Below the pieces are notes generated by a model that saw nothing but the letters and a program-made list of their open reading frames with translations, was not told where the DNA came from and made no database searches. Both the position numbers and the translations under genes were made by a program. Shown here piece after piece: positions 6,119 through 7,811 of a stretch of 7,811 nucleotides of DNA. The stretch spans positions 1 to 7,811 of the forward strand of contig JAJZAR010000065.1 of NCBI GenBank assembly GCA_021799315.1, given 5' to 3'. The stretch's first letter is position 1, and each line of letters starts with the position of its first letter. Source of the DNA: Thermoplasmata archaeon (GTDB taxonomy: Archaea > Thermoplasmatota > Thermoplasmata > Thermoplasmatales > Thermoplasmataceae).

Positions 6119-7431
6119 TCTATCCACACGGTTTTTATGTTACAGAATTCTCTTAGCCCAAACTTAGAAAGTTCCCTGCCAATACCACTCTGCTTAATCC
6201 CTCCGAAAGGTACTCTGGGGTCAGAAGCAACAACTTTATTGACAAAGACCATGCCTGCCTCAATATCTGATATAATTTCTTCAGCATCTTCGGGCGATCC
6301 CCATATTGATGATCCGAGCCCGTAGGGGACGCTGTTTGCTAATCTCACTGCCTCCATCTTACTCTCAAATTTGGTTAATATAGCTACTGGACCAAATACC
6401 TCTTCATTAAACCCAAGGTTAATCTGTGCTAATGTAGGTGGGATCATCCCTCCCATAACTTTCCCGAATTCTGTCACTTTACCGAGCCCGGACAGAACTT
6501 TGATCTGGTTCGATACCGTTAAGGTCTGTTCCTTTGATGAAAGAGGCCCAAGGAACGTATTTTTTTCAAGTGGGTCTCCCATTATTATTGAGGAGAATCT
6601 ATCCGATATTCGCTCCACAAATTCATCGAACACCTCTTTGTGCACAATAAATCGTTTAGAGGCGATACAACTTTGCCCGTTATTCTGCAATCTAGCAAAT
6701 ACTGCTTTTTCCGAGGCTTCTTCCAAGTTTGCACTCCTTAAGACAATAAATGGATCAGAGCCCCCAAGCTCGAGGACAATTCTTTTTAAATTTTTTCCAG
6801 CGTCTTGGGCGACGGATTTACCAGCAGCCGTGGATCCTGTCAGAGATACACCATCTACCTTCTGTATTAACGGCGCTACTTTGGTACCAGAGATCACGAT
6901 AGATCTGAAGGTCTTAATATCAAATATCTTCTCGATCATTAAACTAGTTCCGGTAACTATAGAAGCATGTTTTAAAACAACAGCGTTCCCTGCCAGCATT
7001 GCGGGAATAGCTGCCCTCATAACCTGCCATAAAGGAAAGTTCCAAGGCATTATTAACAAAATTGTGCCAATGGGATCGAATCTCACATAGGTTTTCTTTC
7101 CTTCAGTCTTAACAACCTCTGGTTCAAGGTACTGTGCATAATTTTGCACCGCATAGTTAACCAGATCAATGCATTTATCTACCTCTGACAGGCTCTGTGA
7201 TATTGGTTTCCCCATTTCAGTGGACATCAATCTAGCTAGATCTTCTTTACTTTTTACAAGATTAGGCTTGAGTACAAATTTAAGATAATTTAATCTTTCA
7301 TCTACACTCTTTCTCCATTCTTTTTGTTCATTTTTTACACTTTCAAGAATTCGGTCAATCTGTGAAATATCATATTCATTGTATTCGGCCAACTTTTCTC
7401 CATTGTATGGGTTGATTGTGGTTATTTTCAT
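6112..7431 (-). CDS. gabD: Aldehyde dehydrogenase, succinate-semialdehyde dehydrogenase type
   Basis: The 439-residue product is a full ALDH-superfamily enzyme oxidising an aldehyde to an acid with NAD(P)+. It most resembles the short Sad/YneI-like succinate-semialdehyde dehydrogenases (about 455 residues): TEMGKPISQSLSEVDKC (71-87), MPWNFPLWQVMRAAIPAMLA (128-147), LELGGSDPFIVL (220-231), GQSCIASKRFIV (252-263) and PFGGIKQSGIGREL (408-421). Catalytic residues are present: Asn131, Glu221, nucleophile Cys255, and Glu344 in EEVFGP; Lys154 is the cofactor-site lysine. It seems a few residues shorter than relatives around 168-180. With the aminotransferase at the left edge it would complete GABA to succinate via succinate semialdehyde; other omega-semialdehydes (e.g. 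glutarate semialdehyde) are possible. The start at 7431 is supported by a TATA-like box 26 bases upstream. Its 3' end overlaps the regulator gene tail-to-tail. Confidence 0.88.
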   Translation of the reverse strand: MKITTINPYNGEKLAEYNEYDISQIDRILESVKNEQKEWRKSVDERLNYLKFVLKPNLVKSKEDLARLMSTEMGKPISQSLSEVDKCIDLVNYAVQNYAQYLEPEVVKTEGKKTYVRFDPIGTILLIMPWNFPLWQVMRAAIPAMLAGNAVVLKHASIVTGTSLMIEKIFDIKTFRSIVISGTKVAPLIQKVDGVSLTGSTAAGKSVAQDAGKNLKRIVLELGGSDPFIVLRSANLEEASEKAVFARLQNNGQSCIASKRFIVHKEVFDEFVERISDRFSSIIMGDPLEKNTFLGPLSSKEQTLTVSNQIKVLSGLGKVTEFGKVMGGMIPPTLAQINLGFNEEVFGPVAILTKFESKMEAVRLANSVPYGLGSSIWGSPEDAEEIISDIEAGMVFVNKVVASDPRVPFGGIKQSGIGRELSKFGLREFCNIKTVWIDH

Positions 7432-7452
7432 ATTTAAGTATTATTATAAACC

Positions 7453-7459
7453 TATTTAA
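7453..7459 (-). promoter_or_regulatory. TATA-like promoter of the aldehyde dehydrogenase gene
   Basis: TTAAATA on the minus strand at -28 to -22 from the ATG at 7431, preceded by a purine-rich GAGGTAAA that could serve as BRE. The geometry fits a leaderless transcript. The same heptamer recurs at the start codon (7431-7437), two helical turns away, which could be a regulator contact or chance in AT-rich DNA. Confidence 0.5.
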
Positions 7460-7585
7460 TTTACCTCAATCTCTGATAAAGAGGATTTTCTGCGAATTAA
7501 TTCAGTTTTGACAAATATGAACAAGAAAATTATTTCCTGGCGAATTTCCAGGTAGCGTATATGAATTGCTATAATTTCGACATTG

Positions 7586-7811
7586 TCAATATTTAGTTGA
7601 TTTCTCCGTGATATTAGCGCTGGAACCGGAATCATGAAATATTGTTTTCACATTCCATGACATGCGGCTGAGGAAGGCGCCATACACTGAGTTCAAGAGG
7701 ATATCAACATCACTTGATGATTTTGTCTCCATGGATTTATCACCAGCATTTCTGATCAACAACATACCCATGATGGACATGGAGCTGAAGGCGAATGATC
7801 TTATCACCTTC
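7586..7811 (-). CDS. C-terminal fragment of an unidentified protein, possibly a transposase; cut by window edge
   Basis: The minus-strand frame is open from the right edge to TGA at 7586-7588, giving about 74 residues: VIRSFAFSSMSIMGMLLIRN, then a polar linker, then SSDVDILLNSVYGAFLSRMS and a basic tail. A hydrophobic helix after the catalytic core, then a short helix and a charged tail, resembles the C-terminal ends of archaeal IS4/IS1634-like DDE transposases. No catalytic residue is inside the window, so the identity is tentative. It is not the same C-terminus as the IS4-type relic at 744. A GTG at 7807 is a possible start codon but is more likely internal. A small hairpin lies downstream (CCTGG at 7536-7540, CCAGG at 7548-7552). 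Confidence 0.4.
   Translation of the reverse strand, partial: KVIRSFAFSSMSIMGMLLIRNAGDKSMETKSSSDVDILLNSVYGAFLSRMSWNVKTIFHDSGSSANITEKSTKY

Noticed and set aside
6371..7090. A 239-codon plus-strand open frame antisense to the aldehyde dehydrogenase
   Set aside because: It lies wholly inside a well-supported gene on the other strand, has no family resemblance, and its codon pattern mirrors the dehydrogenase.
1..7811. CRISPR arrays, tRNA and rRNA genes
   Set aside because: No regularly spaced repeats, cloverleaf-like segments or rRNA-like conserved stretches were noticed on either strand.

Overview
This AT-rich window reads as archaeal DNA, most likely from an acidophile of the Thermoplasmatales (Ferroplasma/Acidiplasma/Cuniculiplasma-like). 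The lineage is inferred from gene style and promoter architecture; no marker gene is present. Several genes have a TATA-like box about 26 nt before the start codon and no Shine-Dalgarno (SD) sequence, the archaeal leaderless arrangement. The one clear SD site precedes the second gene of an apparent two-gene transcript.

Layout. Positions 2-372 (minus strand) hold a 48-codon small gene followed two bases later by the first 74 codons of a class III aminotransferase (GabT-like) that runs off the left edge. Positions 373-743 are AT-rich spacer. Positions 744 to about 1798 (minus) are a decayed IS4-family transposase whose YREK signature and probable acidic triad remain legible. Positions 1828-2013 (plus) encode a small DUF2080-like, transposon-associated protein. 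Positions 2076-3416 (plus) encode an amidase-signature hydrolase. Positions 3584-5044 (plus) encode an APC-superfamily amino acid permease. About 5132-5420 (minus) is a decayed IS630-type transposase C-terminus. Positions 5612-6118 (plus) encode an Lrp/AsnC regulator. Positions 6112-7431 (minus) encode an aldehyde dehydrogenase of the succinate-semialdehyde type. At the right edge, 7586-7811 (minus), is the C-terminal end of another protein, possibly a transposase.

Functional reading. GabT-like aminotransferase, APC permease, Lrp regulator and GabD/Sad-like dehydrogenase fit a module for taking up and degrading 4-aminobutyrate or a related omega-amino acid: import, transamination to a semialdehyde, oxidation to a dicarboxylate, with an Lrp sensor. 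The amidase could supply the amino acid from an amide, but this is inferred only from proximity. The genes are not one operon: they occupy both strands with separate promoters, and dead transposases lie between them. The module may have been rearranged by insertion sequences that later decayed. No CRISPR array, tRNA or rRNA was found.
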